A stretch of 64,000 nucleotides of DNA from Marinomonas rhizomae (GTDB lineage Bacteria; Pseudomonadota; Gammaproteobacteria; Pseudomonadales; Marinomonadaceae), in contig NZ_QNSE01000002.1 of assembly GCF_003315485.1 (NCBI RefSeq), forward strand, positions 309,349-373,348, read 5' to 3'. The translations under genes were made by a program, and so were the position numbers. Each line of letters begins with the position of its first letter. Position 1 is the first letter of the stretch. This document shows, piece by piece, positions 9,268-18,069 of this stretch. The notes beneath the pieces were generated by a model. That model searched no databases, was not told where the DNA came from, and worked only from the letters and a program-made list of their open reading frames with translations.

Positions 9268-9617
9268 ATGTCTAAAAAAAACACTGTCAATGTGTAAAAA
9301 ACATGAACTAAATTGCCAGTTTATGACTTTAATTTGCTCAGCAAGTTGCTGAATTTGTGATAAAAAGCCATTTCTGCTGTTTTTTTATACAGATGCGGCG
9401 GGGGAAATAAAATTCGCATTTTTAGATAGATCAACTAAATTTAGAAAATAATTAAGTCAATATTAAGGAGGCGCAGAGCTTGAAGCACGGGTTTTGTTTG
9501 TTAATAATCAAATTCCTTCTTAATCCTTATAGAAGACGTGTTTACTTTGTTTCGGTCTACGATAATAAAAACAAAGGCGTGCTTAGCAATTCCTAAGCGA
9601 GCCTGTAAGGAGCAATG
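9268..9617 (+). promoter_or_regulatory. Leader and promoter region of the agl operon
   Basis: About 350 AT-rich bases without a gene precede aglE. The last part holds a stem-loop (GCTTAG 9581-9586 with CTAAGC 9593-9598, extended by GGC 9577-9579 with GCC 9601-9603). The aglE ribosome binding site TAAGGAG is at 9606-9612. An operator like the one before the LacI-type gene was searched for by eye and not found. The leader hairpin stops three bases before the ribosome binding site, so it may influence translation. Confidence 0.4.
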
Positions 9618-10970
9618 ATGAAAAAATCTCTATTGTCTATGGCGGTTGCCCTGACGCTTTCCGCTCATGCTGTTCATGCAGCAGACCTCTTGTTTAAGCC
9701 TGGTGAAGATTCTCGTTTTAGTTGGAACAGCTATGAAGCTTTGAAATCGAATAAGCTATCTGGTGAAACTATTTCTATTTTTGGTCCTTGGACTGGCGAT
9801 GAGAAAGCCAATTTTGAGCGTGTTGTGGCTTATTTTGAAGAAGCTACTGGCGCTAAGGTAAAGTATGCCGGTTCTGATTCTTTTGAGCAGCAAATCGTTA
9901 TAGATACTCAAGCAGGCAGCGCCCCGAATATTTCTGTTTTTCCTCAACCAGGTTTGGCTGCTGATTTAGCGGCTAAGGGCTTTCTGACACCCCTTAGCGA
10001 TACGGTCAAAGATGGTGTGAAAAATGATTATGCAGCAGGTCAGTCTTGGGTTGATCTAGCGACTTTCAAAGACAAGCAAGGCGATAAAGAGTTTTATGGT
10101 GTGTTTTATCGTGCAGATTTGAAGTCGTTGGTTTGGTATTCGCCAGATAACTTTGACGATGCAGGTTATGAAGTCCCTAGCACGATGGAAGACCTAAAAG
10201 TCCTAACCAAACAAATTGTTGCTGACGGTGGAACACCTTGGTGTATAGGTTTGGGGTCCGGCGCCGCGACAGGTTGGCCTGCCACCGATTGGGTGGAAGA
10301 TTTACTACTTCGTACTCAACCAGCATCGGTTTACGATAAATGGGTAACGAACGAAATTAAATTTGATGATCCTCGTGTTGTTGGAGCCATCGAAGAGTTT
10401 GGTTGGTTTGCCCGTAATGACGAATTTGTTGACGGCGGTGCTAGTGCAGTTGCGTCTACCGACTTCCGTGATAGCCCAAAAGGTTTGTTTGCTTCACCGC
10501 CTAAATGTTATTTACATCGCCAAGCGTCGTTTATTCCTGCTTTCTTTCCGGAAGGAACGCAATTGGGTCTAGATGCGGACTTCTTCTACTTCCCATCGTA
10601 TGCGTCTAAAGAGTTAGGTAACCCTGTATTGGGTGCCGGAACCTTAATGAGTGTGACGAATGATTCTAAGGGCGCTCGTGCTTTTATCGATTTCATTCGT
10701 TCGCCAATCGCTCATGAGTTGTGGATGGCGCAAACGGGCTTTATCTCGGCGCATTTGAAAGCAAACCCTGAAGTGTATTCAAGTGAAGCGGCGAAAAAAC
10801 AAGGCGAGATCTTACGTTACGCGACAACCTTCCGTTTTGACGGGTCAGACTTGATGCCAGGTAAAATCGGCGCCGGTTCTTTCTGGACAGGAATGGTTGA
10901 CTACACTGGCGGTAAAGATGCCAAAGAAGTGGCTCATGACATCCAAAAAAACTGGGATGCCTTGAAGTAA
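9618..10970 (+). CDS. aglE: Alpha-glucoside ABC transporter substrate-binding protein AglE
   Basis: This is the periplasmic binding protein of an alpha-glucoside importer of the Sinorhizobium aglEFGAK type. The start at 9618 is chosen over 9615 because TAAGGAG ends 5 bases upstream. A signal peptide, MKKSLLSMAVALTLSAHAVHA, precedes the mature start ADLLFKPGEDSRFSW. The protein has 450 residues, typical of AglE. The family is known to bind sucrose, maltose and trehalose in rhizobia. It is first in a gene set E-F-G-K-A-R, and a terminator-like hairpin between it and aglF should make it the most abundant product. Confidence 0.88.
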   Translation: MKKSLLSMAVALTLSAHAVHAADLLFKPGEDSRFSWNSYEALKSNKLSGETISIFGPWTGDEKANFERVVAYFEEATGAKVKYAGSDSFEQQIVIDTQAGSAPNISVFPQPGLAADLAAKGFLTPLSDTVKDGVKNDYAAGQSWVDLATFKDKQGDKEFYGVFYRADLKSLVWYSPDNFDDAGYEVPSTMEDLKVLTKQIVADGGTPWCIGLGSGAATGWPATDWVEDLLLRTQPASVYDKWVTNEIKFDDPRVVGAIEEFGWFARNDEFVDGGASAVASTDFRDSPKGLFASPPKCYLHRQASFIPAFFPEGTQLGLDADFFYFPSYASKELGNPVLGAGTLMSVTNDSKGARAFIDFIRSPIAHELWMAQTGFISAHLKANPEVYSSEAAKKQGEILRYATTFRFDGSDLMPGKIGAGSFWTGMVDYTGGKDAKEVAHDIQKNWDALK

Positions 10971-10979
10971 TTTTTTGCC

Positions 10980-11014
10980 AAGCCCTAGAGTGACTATTCA
11001 CTTTGGGGCTTTTT
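10980..11014 (+). terminator. Attenuating terminator between aglE and aglF
   Basis: AAGCCCTAGAGTGA and TCACTTTGGGGCTT pair over 14 positions with two wobbles and one mismatch around a 4-base loop, followed by TTTTT. The downstream agl genes have no obvious own promoter, so this is probably partial termination that favours aglE expression. Confidence 0.75.
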
Positions 11015-11084
11015 GTATTGGTTTTATAAGTAAAGCGGTTGCCGTTTTTTAATAGTCACTGCATTGATATATTTTGGAGATTCT

Positions 11085-12095
11085 ATGGGACAGCTTGCCT
11101 CGGCGTTAGTGACCATGATTCTAGGTGTTATGGGGTGTGCCGCGTATTTTTACGGGTCAAACTTCCTTTTAGATAAAATTTTTCCAACCAAAAGTGGCGC
11201 TGCTGCTGTGGTCGCCCGCAATTTGCGTGTGGCGAACAATATTCGTCCTTGGTTGTTTTTAGGACCAGCGGTTTTATTGCTGACGTTTTATCTTTTTTAT
11301 CCTGTTATTGATTCTATTCGCTTATCTTTTTATGGCCGCAGCGGCGAAGAGTTTGTCGGTCTAGCAAACTACAAATGGTTATTTGGCAGTGATGAGTTCT
11401 ATGAGTCTTTCCGTAATAACATGTTATGGCTGATTGTGGTGCCCACAGCGGCAACATTTTTTGGTTTGATTATTGCGACCATGACCGACCGTATTTGGTG
11501 GGGTAATATCGCAAAAAGTTTGATCTTCATGCCGATGGCGATCTCTTTTGTGGGCGCGTCGGTTATTTGGAAATTCATTTACGATTTTCGTACTGGTGGT
11601 GAAGACCAAATTGGCTTGTTAAATGCGTTAGTGGTCTTTTTCGGCGGAGAGCCTCAGACATGGCTGACGATTCCAATCTGGAACAACTTCTTCCTGATGG
11701 TTATCTTAATTTGGATTCAGACTGGTTTTGCCATGGTGATTTTATCTGCGGCACTGCGTGGTATTCCAGATGAAACTATTGAAGCAGCCGTATTAGATGG
11801 TGCTAATGGTTTTCAGATCTTCTACAAAATTATGGTGCCGCAAATTTGGGGAACCATTGCTGTGGTTTGGACCACGATTACCATTTTGGTTTTGAAAGTT
11901 TTCGATATCGTGTTGGCGATGACAAACGCTCAGTGGGGCACTCAAGTATTGGCTAATCAGATGTTTAGTTGGATGTTTAATGGTGGTGGCGACTTCGGTC
12001 GCGGCGCGGTAATTGCGTTGGTTATTATGGTTCTGGTGATCCCTATCATGGTGTGGAATATTCGTCGTGCCAATGCTGAAATGGAGGGGCGTTAA
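11085..12095 (+). CDS. aglF: Alpha-glucoside ABC transporter permease AglF
   Basis: This MalF-like inner-membrane permease has 336 residues from the ATG at 11085. TTTGGAGA lies just upstream of that ATG, whereas the longer frame starts at a TTG with no such site. It has an extra N-terminal membrane segment (about 3-23) before the usual six, as is typical of AglF. The EAA loop reads EAAVLDGANGFQIFYKIMVP. It is paired with AglG, whose start is one base after the aglF stop, so the two permeases are made together. Confidence 0.87.
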   Translation: MGQLASALVTMILGVMGCAAYFYGSNFLLDKIFPTKSGAAAVVARNLRVANNIRPWLFLGPAVLLLTFYLFYPVIDSIRLSFYGRSGEEFVGLANYKWLFGSDEFYESFRNNMLWLIVVPTAATFFGLIIATMTDRIWWGNIAKSLIFMPMAISFVGASVIWKFIYDFRTGGEDQIGLLNALVVFFGGEPQTWLTIPIWNNFFLMVILIWIQTGFAMVILSAALRGIPDETIEAAVLDGANGFQIFYKIMVPQIWGTIAVVWTTITILVLKVFDIVLAMTNAQWGTQVLANQMFSWMFNGGGDFGRGAVIALVIMVLVIPIMVWNIRRANAEMEGR

Positions 12096-12096
12096 T

Positions 12097-13239
12097 ATGA
12101 TTACGTCATCTAAACGTACTCCGTTAACATTTTTAGTTCATGCGACTGTTTTGTTTTTGGTGATTATTTGGACTATCCCAACCGCAGGCTTGTTTATTTC
12201 TTCTATTCGAGACAAAAATCAGCTGTCTACATCTGGCTGGTGGACGGCGCTGTCGACTTCTGAGCAGCGTCATGTGGCGCGTGCCCATGAGCCTAAAGCT
12301 CAAGTTCAAGAAGGCGATCGCTTTGTGATTCGCGGAAATCTATTCGAAGGATCTGCTGGAGAAATTACCAAGTTTGGTTCTAGTTCATTAAGACCGGATG
12401 AATTTGACGTCGGTACGGTAGCTGAGCTGAAAAAAGGCGAAACCTTGCAAGTGCTGGAGAATGGCGATTATGCGTTTTCCTCACCCGTTCCATGGAAAGG
12501 CTCCCGTGGTGACCGTATTTTCTACACGGCTGAGGTTCCACCTCGTTTTACCTTAGAGAACTATCGTGAAGTATTAAATTCAGAAGGTTTAGGTAAGTCG
12601 TTTATCAATTCATTAACGGTTACCATCCCCGCGACCATAATTCCTATTCTTGTTGCAGCGTTTGCCGCTTATGCTTTGGCGTGGATGCGCTTTCCTGGTC
12701 GAGCTTTGCTGGTTGCTGCTGTCGTGGGGTTGTTGGTTGTGCCCTTACAAATGTCGCTGATTCCACTATTGAAAACTTATAATTTAATTGGTGATTTTTT
12801 TGGCGTTGGGTCGAAAACCTATGTGGGGATTTGGTTGGCGCATACTGGATTTGGTTTGCCCTTAGCGATTTATCTACTGCGTAACTATATCGTTGGTCTA
12901 CCAAGAGAAATTATTGAATCCGCACGTGTGGATGGTGCTTCCGATTTTGATATTTTCCGTAAGATTGTTTTGCCTCTGTCTTTTCCTGCCTTGGCGTCAT
13001 TTGCCATCTTCCAGTTTCTCTGGGTATGGAATGATTTGCTAATTGCCATGGTATTCCTTGGAAATGATGCGGATCACATAGTGCTAACGGGCCAGCTTCG
13101 TGAATTGCTGGGTTCTCGCGGTGGTAACTGGGAAATTCTGACCGCATCGGCGTTTATTACCATCATTATTCCTTTGTGTGTCTTCTTTGGCTTGCAGCGC
13201 TATTTAGTGCGCGGTTTGCTAGCAGGCTCGGTGAAATAA
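12097..13239 (+). CDS. aglG: Alpha-glucoside ABC transporter permease AglG
   Basis: This MalG-like permease has 380 residues from the ATG at 12097, which follows GGAGG by 9 bases; the longer frame only overlaps aglF. After the first membrane helix (about 13-35) there is a periplasmic insert of roughly 110 residues, and the remaining five helices follow from about 165. This large insert distinguishes AglG from ordinary 280-residue MalG proteins. The EAA loop reads ESARVDGASDFDIFRKIVLP, and the protein ends GLLAGSVK. A structured 72-base gap precedes aglK. Confidence 0.87.
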   Translation: MITSSKRTPLTFLVHATVLFLVIIWTIPTAGLFISSIRDKNQLSTSGWWTALSTSEQRHVARAHEPKAQVQEGDRFVIRGNLFEGSAGEITKFGSSSLRPDEFDVGTVAELKKGETLQVLENGDYAFSSPVPWKGSRGDRIFYTAEVPPRFTLENYREVLNSEGLGKSFINSLTVTIPATIIPILVAAFAAYALAWMRFPGRALLVAAVVGLLVVPLQMSLIPLLKTYNLIGDFFGVGSKTYVGIWLAHTGFGLPLAIYLLRNYIVGLPREIIESARVDGASDFDIFRKIVLPLSFPALASFAIFQFLWVWNDLLIAMVFLGNDADHIVLTGQLRELLGSRGGNWEILTASAFITIIIPLCVFFGLQRYLVRGLLAGSVK

Positions 13240-13251
13240 CAAAACCTAGGC

Positions 13252-13279
13252 AGGTGAGTTGAGCGTTCGCTCCTCACCT
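13252..13279 (+). other. Intercistronic hairpin between aglG and aglK
   Basis: AGGTGAG pairs with CTCACCT, and inside it GAGCG pairs with CGCTC around a 2-base tip with a TT bulge. There is no T-run. It is probably an mRNA processing or stability element. Confidence 0.5.
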
Positions 13280-13311
13280 AAGGTACGAATTTAGATTGAG
13301 GCAGTAAAATC

Positions 13312-14412
13312 ATGGCTGATGTAAAACTCACCAATGTTAAGAAAATTTATTCCAATAATGTTGAAGTATTAAGAGACATTAATCTGGATATCAAGCAGGG
13401 CGAATTCATTGTTTTTGTTGGTCCATCAGGCTGTGGCAAGTCTACATTATTACGCATGATTTCAGGTTTAGAAGAGATTTCTGCTGGCACACTGGAGATC
13501 GATGGCGTCGTCGTGAATGACGTGCCGCCAGCACTTCGTGGGATTGCTATGGTGTTTCAAAGCTATGCTTTGTACCCGCACATGACGGTGTATGACAACA
13601 TGGCGTTCAGTTTACAAATAGCTAAAACAAGTAAAGCAGATATTGATCAGCAAGTACGTAAAGCTGCCGATATGCTGCAGTTAACACCATATCTAGACCG
13701 TTTGCCGAAAGCGCTTTCTGGTGGTCAGCGTCAGCGTGTGGCGATTGGTCGTGCGATTGTACGTCGCCCCAAAGTCTTCTTGTTTGATGAACCTTTGTCT
13801 AACTTGGATGCGGCGTTGCGTGTGGCGACTCGTATGGAAATAGCTAACCTGAAAGACAGTATGCCTGATTCTACGATGATTTATGTGACCCACGATCAGG
13901 TAGAAGCCATGACTTTGGCGGATCGTATTGTATTGTTGTCTGGGGGGGACATTGAGCAAGTGGGTTCGCCATTGGAGCTTTATGAGCACCCTGCGAACGT
14001 GTTCGTGGCGAAATTTATTGGTTCGCCAGCGATGAATATTGTGCCTTGTCGTATAGAGCAAACTGGCGCACAAACCTTGGTGTCTTTATCGGCTTCTACC
14101 TCTATTCAAACGCCTATCGTGACGGAATCGAGCGAGCAAGCGAAACCGGCTTTCTTTGGTATTCGTCCAGAAGATCTAGTGGTGGTTTCTGCTGAGCAGG
14201 AGAGTCTTTTCTCTGGCGAGGTGTCCTTTGTGGAATCCTTGGGTGAAGCCACTTTGCTGTATGTGAAAATTCCCGGTGCAGACGATATGGTTATTGCCAA
14301 GCAAGCTGGCACCTTGAGTATTAAGCGTGGGGATAACGTGTATTTATCTGCACCGGCTGAAAAAATGCATTTATTTGATGAAAATGAACAGTCGTATTTG
14401 CGCAAAGGTTGA
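13312..14412 (+). CDS. aglK: Alpha-glucoside ABC transporter ATP-binding protein AglK
   Basis: This is a 366-residue MalK-type ATPase. Walker A GPSGCGKST is at 37-45, the signature LSGGQ and Walker B FLFDEP follow, and the switch His lies in VTHDQ. A C-terminal TOBE regulatory domain follows. It is a separate paralogue of the gtsD ATPase in this window, so each importer has its own motor. It energises AglF-AglG. It is followed by the alpha-glucosidase gene after about 96 bases, in the same direction. Confidence 0.88.
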   Translation: MADVKLTNVKKIYSNNVEVLRDINLDIKQGEFIVFVGPSGCGKSTLLRMISGLEEISAGTLEIDGVVVNDVPPALRGIAMVFQSYALYPHMTVYDNMAFSLQIAKTSKADIDQQVRKAADMLQLTPYLDRLPKALSGGQRQRVAIGRAIVRRPKVFLFDEPLSNLDAALRVATRMEIANLKDSMPDSTMIYVTHDQVEAMTLADRIVLLSGGDIEQVGSPLELYEHPANVFVAKFIGSPAMNIVPCRIEQTGAQTLVSLSASTSIQTPIVTESSEQAKPAFFGIRPEDLVVVSAEQESLFSGEVSFVESLGEATLLYVKIPGADDMVIAKQAGTLSIKRGDNVYLSAPAEKMHLFDENEQSYLRKG

Positions 14413-14508
14413 TGGATGACTATGCGTCTACACGGCTAGTCATAATGTTATTTTAATGGGGCATGGCTTTGGCGTTGCCTCACGTTTTATGTTTTTTGGA
14501 GAGTCTTG

Positions 14509-16128
14509 ATGACAACCAATCTGAACTGGTGGAAAGGTGGGATTATTTATCAAATTTACCCACGTAGTTTTATGGATGCGAATGGTGATGGTGTTGGTGA
14601 TCTAGCGGGTATCACAAGTAAGTTGGATTACGTGGCATCACTTGGTGTCGATGCTATTTGGCTATCGCCTATCTTTACTTCTCCGATGAAAGATTTTGGT
14701 TACGATGTATCAGATTATTGCGATATCGACCCAATGTTCGGCTCGTTAGCTGATTTTAAAGCCTTGGTAGGTCGCTCCCATGAGTTAGGTTTAAAAGTTA
14801 TGATTGATCAGGTGATTAGTCATTCGGCTGATGCCCATCCTTGGTTTGAAGAAAGTCGTCAGGACAAAACCAACCCGAAAGCGGATTGGTATGTTTGGGC
14901 TGATCCTAAGCCGGATGGTTCACCGCCAAATAACTGGTTGTCTATCTTTGGGGGCAGTGCTTGGAAATGGGACAGCCGTCGTTTGCAGTATTATTTGCAT
15001 AACTTCTTAGAGTCGCAGCCAGATTTTAACTTCCACAATCCAGATGTTCGTCAGGCGCATTTGGATAATATGCGTTTTTGGCTAGAGCTTGGTGTAGATG
15101 GTTTCCGTTTGGATACTGTGAACTTTTATTTCCATAGTGAAGGTTTGGAAGACAACCCACCTGTACCGGTTGGTGAACCAAAAACAATGGGTGCGCCACA
15201 CGATAATCCATATACTTATCAGCGTCATGTGTATGATCTTAGCCGTCCAGAAAACCTGGGCTTCTTAAAAGATTTACGGGTCATGATGAATGAGTTTCCG
15301 GGCAGTACCATGGTGGGTGAAATTGGTGACGATTTCCCTCTGAAACGCATGGCAGAATACACATCTGGCGGTGATAAATTACACATGGCGTATACCTTTG
15401 ACTTTCTGAATACGCCACATTCGCCGGAATACATTCGTAAAACCTTGGCTAATATGAATAACATCGTGGGTGATGGTTGGCCTTGCTGGGCGTTATCGAA
15501 CCATGATGTGGTGCGTTCTCGCACTCGTTGGGGGTCAGGCGAAGATGGCAAAGCCTATCCTTTGATTGCTTTGGCGCTTATTTTGTCGCTACGTGGCAGT
15601 GTTTGTTTGTATCAAGGTGAAGAGCTTGGTTTGCCTGAAGCTGAGGTGCCGTTTGAGCGCATTCAAGACCCTTATGGCATTCCGCTATGGCCAGTGTTTA
15701 AAGGTCGTGACGGCTGTCGTACACCAATGGTGTGGGATAAATCTGCATTGGGTGGATTTTCAACAATCGAACCTTGGTTGCCAGTCGACAAAAATCACTT
15801 ACCGCTAAGCGTTGCTGAGCAAGAAGCGAACCCAGATGCCTTGTTGCATCAGGTGCGTCAGCTGATTCATTGGCGTCAGCAACAACCTGCTTTAGTAAAT
15901 GGCGAATTGTCGCAACCTGATTTGGACAATAAGCAATTGATTGCTTTAGTGCGTGAGTACGATGGTGTCCGCCTTCTGGTTGTACTAAATATGACAGGTG
16001 AGGTGCAGCAGGCAAGCCTAAGTATGGAGGTTGCTGAAGTGCTACAGGGACATGGTTTTGAATCCACTCTGGATGGCCAAGCATTGACTTTACCAGCTTA
16101 TCAAGCGTTTTACGCTAAGTTGTCTTAA
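14509..16128 (+). CDS. aglA: GH13 alpha-glucosidase AglA (intracellular)
   Basis: This glycoside hydrolase family 13 enzyme has 539 residues from the ATG at 14509; GGAGAG lies 5 bases upstream, and the longer frame begins at a TTG. The N-terminus WWKGGIIYQIYPRSF is the family opening. The catalytic nucleophile is Asp202 in GFRLDTVN, the acid/base is Glu271 in MVGEIGDD, and the transition-state stabiliser is Asp333 in LSNHD. Region I reads MIDQVISHSAD, with Gln-Val-Ile-Ser-His as in bacterial alpha-glucosidases that act on sucrose and maltose. No signal peptide is present, so it works in the cytoplasm on sugars imported by AglEFGK. The fructose produced would feed the kinase at 8190. Confidence 0.9.
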   Translation: MTTNLNWWKGGIIYQIYPRSFMDANGDGVGDLAGITSKLDYVASLGVDAIWLSPIFTSPMKDFGYDVSDYCDIDPMFGSLADFKALVGRSHELGLKVMIDQVISHSADAHPWFEESRQDKTNPKADWYVWADPKPDGSPPNNWLSIFGGSAWKWDSRRLQYYLHNFLESQPDFNFHNPDVRQAHLDNMRFWLELGVDGFRLDTVNFYFHSEGLEDNPPVPVGEPKTMGAPHDNPYTYQRHVYDLSRPENLGFLKDLRVMMNEFPGSTMVGEIGDDFPLKRMAEYTSGGDKLHMAYTFDFLNTPHSPEYIRKTLANMNNIVGDGWPCWALSNHDVVRSRTRWGSGEDGKAYPLIALALILSLRGSVCLYQGEELGLPEAEVPFERIQDPYGIPLWPVFKGRDGCRTPMVWDKSALGGFSTIEPWLPVDKNHLPLSVAEQEANPDALLHQVRQLIHWRQQQPALVNGELSQPDLDNKQLIALVREYDGVRLLVVLNMTGEVQQASLSMEVAEVLQGHGFESTLDGQALTLPAYQAFYAKLS

Positions 16129-16199
16129 GTCGTATTGCGCAGATTATTGGGTTTTCTGAACAGGCTAATGGAAGTATCGTGTGAATTAGCTTGTTCGTT

Positions 16200-16210
16200 G
16201 AAACGCTTTC
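16200..16210. promoter_or_regulatory. Candidate LacI-family operator upstream of the agl regulator
   Basis: GAAACGCTTTC resembles the GAAA-CG-TTTC core of LacI/GalR operators, although one half is shifted by a base. It lies 19 bases before the regulator start, a place that suits autorepression. Confidence 0.4.
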
Positions 16211-16228
16211 TGGTTACGGGTAGTTAGT

Positions 16229-17329
16229 ATGACAAAAAACATAAAAAAACTGACTTTAAAAGACGTTGCTGAACGATTAGAAGTGTCTACGGCAACCATA
16301 TCAAACGCTTTTAATCGACCTGATCAATTGTCGGCTAGTTTGCGTGAAAACATTCTGAGCGAATGCGAAAAAATGGGCTATTTTGGCCCTAATGCTGCGG
16401 CTCGTAGTTTACGTACTGGCCGCACGGGAATCGTGGGCATTGTGTTGTCTGATGACCTTAGTTATAGCTTAACCGACCCTGTTGCTAATCAGTTTCTAAA
16501 AGGCATGGCAGAAGTCTTTGAAGCTAACGAATACAACATGTTGCTGTTGTCCTCGGATCAAGTTGAGCAAGATGCTCAAAGCCGCATGCAATCTTCTATG
16601 GTAGATGGTTTTATTGTTTACGGACACAAACCGCAGCAATGTATTAATGCGCCTTGGTTGATGCCGAACAAGAATATTATTACCGTAGATAGCTTTATTC
16701 CTGGCACAACGTCGGTCAATATTGAAAACCACACTGGTGCTTATCGAGTCGCCAGTCACGCTTTGCAACATAAGCCTGATGCTGTGGCGATTTTAGGTTT
16801 GAGCCTGTTGGCAACGGATCGTGTGTGTCGTATACGTGAAGACGAATTGTTTGATCGAGCGGCGTCTATTTCGATCCAGCGTTTGTATGGTTATTTTGAA
16901 GCTTTAAAAGAACATCAGTTGTCCGTTGCGTCTGAGCATATTTGGCACATTCCTGAAAACAATCATAAACTAGCGTACCAAGCGGCTCGTGAAGCATTAA
17001 CGATGGCTAAGCGTCCACAATTATTGTTGTGTATGAGTGATTGTATTGCGATTGCGGCGGTGCAAGCGGCCTTGCATTTAGGCTTGCGTGTGCCGCAAGA
17101 TTTGCAAGTGGTTGGTTTTGATGGCATTCCTGAAAGTGCCAATATTCACCCTTCTATTACTACCATACATCAGCATACAGTCGAGAAGGGGCGTGTTGCT
17201 GCTGAAGTGTTCTTGGGACTAAGAGAAGCCAAGGATGTGGTGCTAGAAACCGAATTGGTGGTCCGCGAAAGCTGCCCTTCTGTTACTGAATACGCTGAAT
17301 CCGTCTTTGTCACATCGGTTACAGCATAA
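16229..17329 (+). CDS. aglR: LacI-family transcriptional regulator of the agl cluster
   Basis: This 366-residue repressor has an N-terminal LacI helix-turn-helix, LTLKDVAERLEVSTATISNAF at about 8-28, a hinge near residue 55 (AAARSLRTGRTG), and a periplasmic-binding-protein-like effector domain. It follows the aglA stop by about 100 bases on the same strand. Position and family suggest it represses the agl genes until an alpha-glucoside or its product is present. The gene name follows the rhizobial system and is an inference. A LacI-like operator lies just before its own start. Confidence 0.8.
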   Translation: MTKNIKKLTLKDVAERLEVSTATISNAFNRPDQLSASLRENILSECEKMGYFGPNAAARSLRTGRTGIVGIVLSDDLSYSLTDPVANQFLKGMAEVFEANEYNMLLLSSDQVEQDAQSRMQSSMVDGFIVYGHKPQQCINAPWLMPNKNIITVDSFIPGTTSVNIENHTGAYRVASHALQHKPDAVAILGLSLLATDRVCRIREDELFDRAASISIQRLYGYFEALKEHQLSVASEHIWHIPENNHKLAYQAAREALTMAKRPQLLLCMSDCIAIAAVQAALHLGLRVPQDLQVVGFDGIPESANIHPSITTIHQHTVEKGRVAAEVFLGLREAKDVVLETELVVRESCPSVTEYAESVFVTSVTA

Positions 17330-17352
17330 TCGTATCAATGCGATCGAAACCA

Positions 17353-18069
17353 TCATACCCAATAGTTGGAGATATCAGCGTTTGGGTCCATGTGATAGGA
17401 AATTTGTGCTTGCAGCAATTCGGCTGATGACAAGGCGTCGGTGAGCGCATGGTGTGCTTTGTAACGTGGTAGTTTATAGCGTTGGCGACAAGCATCTAAA
17501 CGTAATGATGGTTGTTTTCCAAAGCGTTTCCACCAAGGTTTATAGGTCGCTTGTCGTTCAATGTCCATGGTGTCGAGCACAGGGAAATACAGCGGAAAAC
17601 CATAAATTTTCATCGATGCTTCTAATAAAAACTGACGTTCGATGGCCACACAATGCACGACGATGACTTGATGAGAGAGCGCTATTAAAATCTCATCTAA
17701 AATGGCATGAAGCCGTGGTGCTTCTGCCAGTTCAGAGTGAGTGATTTCGTGGATGGTGACCGATTCGGCATGCAGTGAACGTTCTGGTTTTGCCATCCAA
17801 TATTGTGCGCCTTGGCAACGAATAGTTTTATGGCTAAGCGGAATTAAACCAAGGCTGATGATTTCATCTAGGTTTGGGTCAAGTCCTGTGGTTTCTAAAT
17901 CCAAGGCCAGTAATGGCGTATCTTTTAATGCTGTTTGTGGCGTAACCATCCCGGCTTGATAATAGCGTTTTAATGGGCCTTCTGGTGCTTTTTCTGCCCA
18001 TTCTGCAAACATGGATTGCCAGTCCTGCCTATCTTCTTTGGGTTTGTTTTTTAATAGTAACTTAGTCAT
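17353..18069 (-). CDS. DnaQ-like 3'-5' exonuclease (DEDDh family)
   Basis: This 238-residue protein has an RNase T/DnaQ exonuclease fold. Exo I has Asp57 and Glu59 in LALDLETTGLD; Exo III has HHALTDALS with the catalytic His and Asp. These residues bind two divalent metals, Mg or Mn. It is not the replicative epsilon subunit by context. Its ATG directly follows the stop codon of the CNB-CBS-DUF294 gene with no gap, so the two are translationally coupled. This exonuclease plus DUF294 pair is a recurrent arrangement in marine gammaproteobacteria, often near acetate metabolism genes. Its substrate is unknown. Confidence 0.8.
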   Translation of the reverse strand: MTKLLLKNKPKEDRQDWQSMFAEWAEKAPEGPLKRYYQAGMVTPQTALKDTPLLALDLETTGLDPNLDEIISLGLIPLSHKTIRCQGAQYWMAKPERSLHAESVTIHEITHSELAEAPRLHAILDEILIALSHQVIVVHCVAIERQFLLEASMKIYGFPLYFPVLDTMDIERQATYKPWWKRFGKQPSLRLDACRQRYKLPRYKAHHALTDALSSAELLQAQISYHMDPNADISNYWV

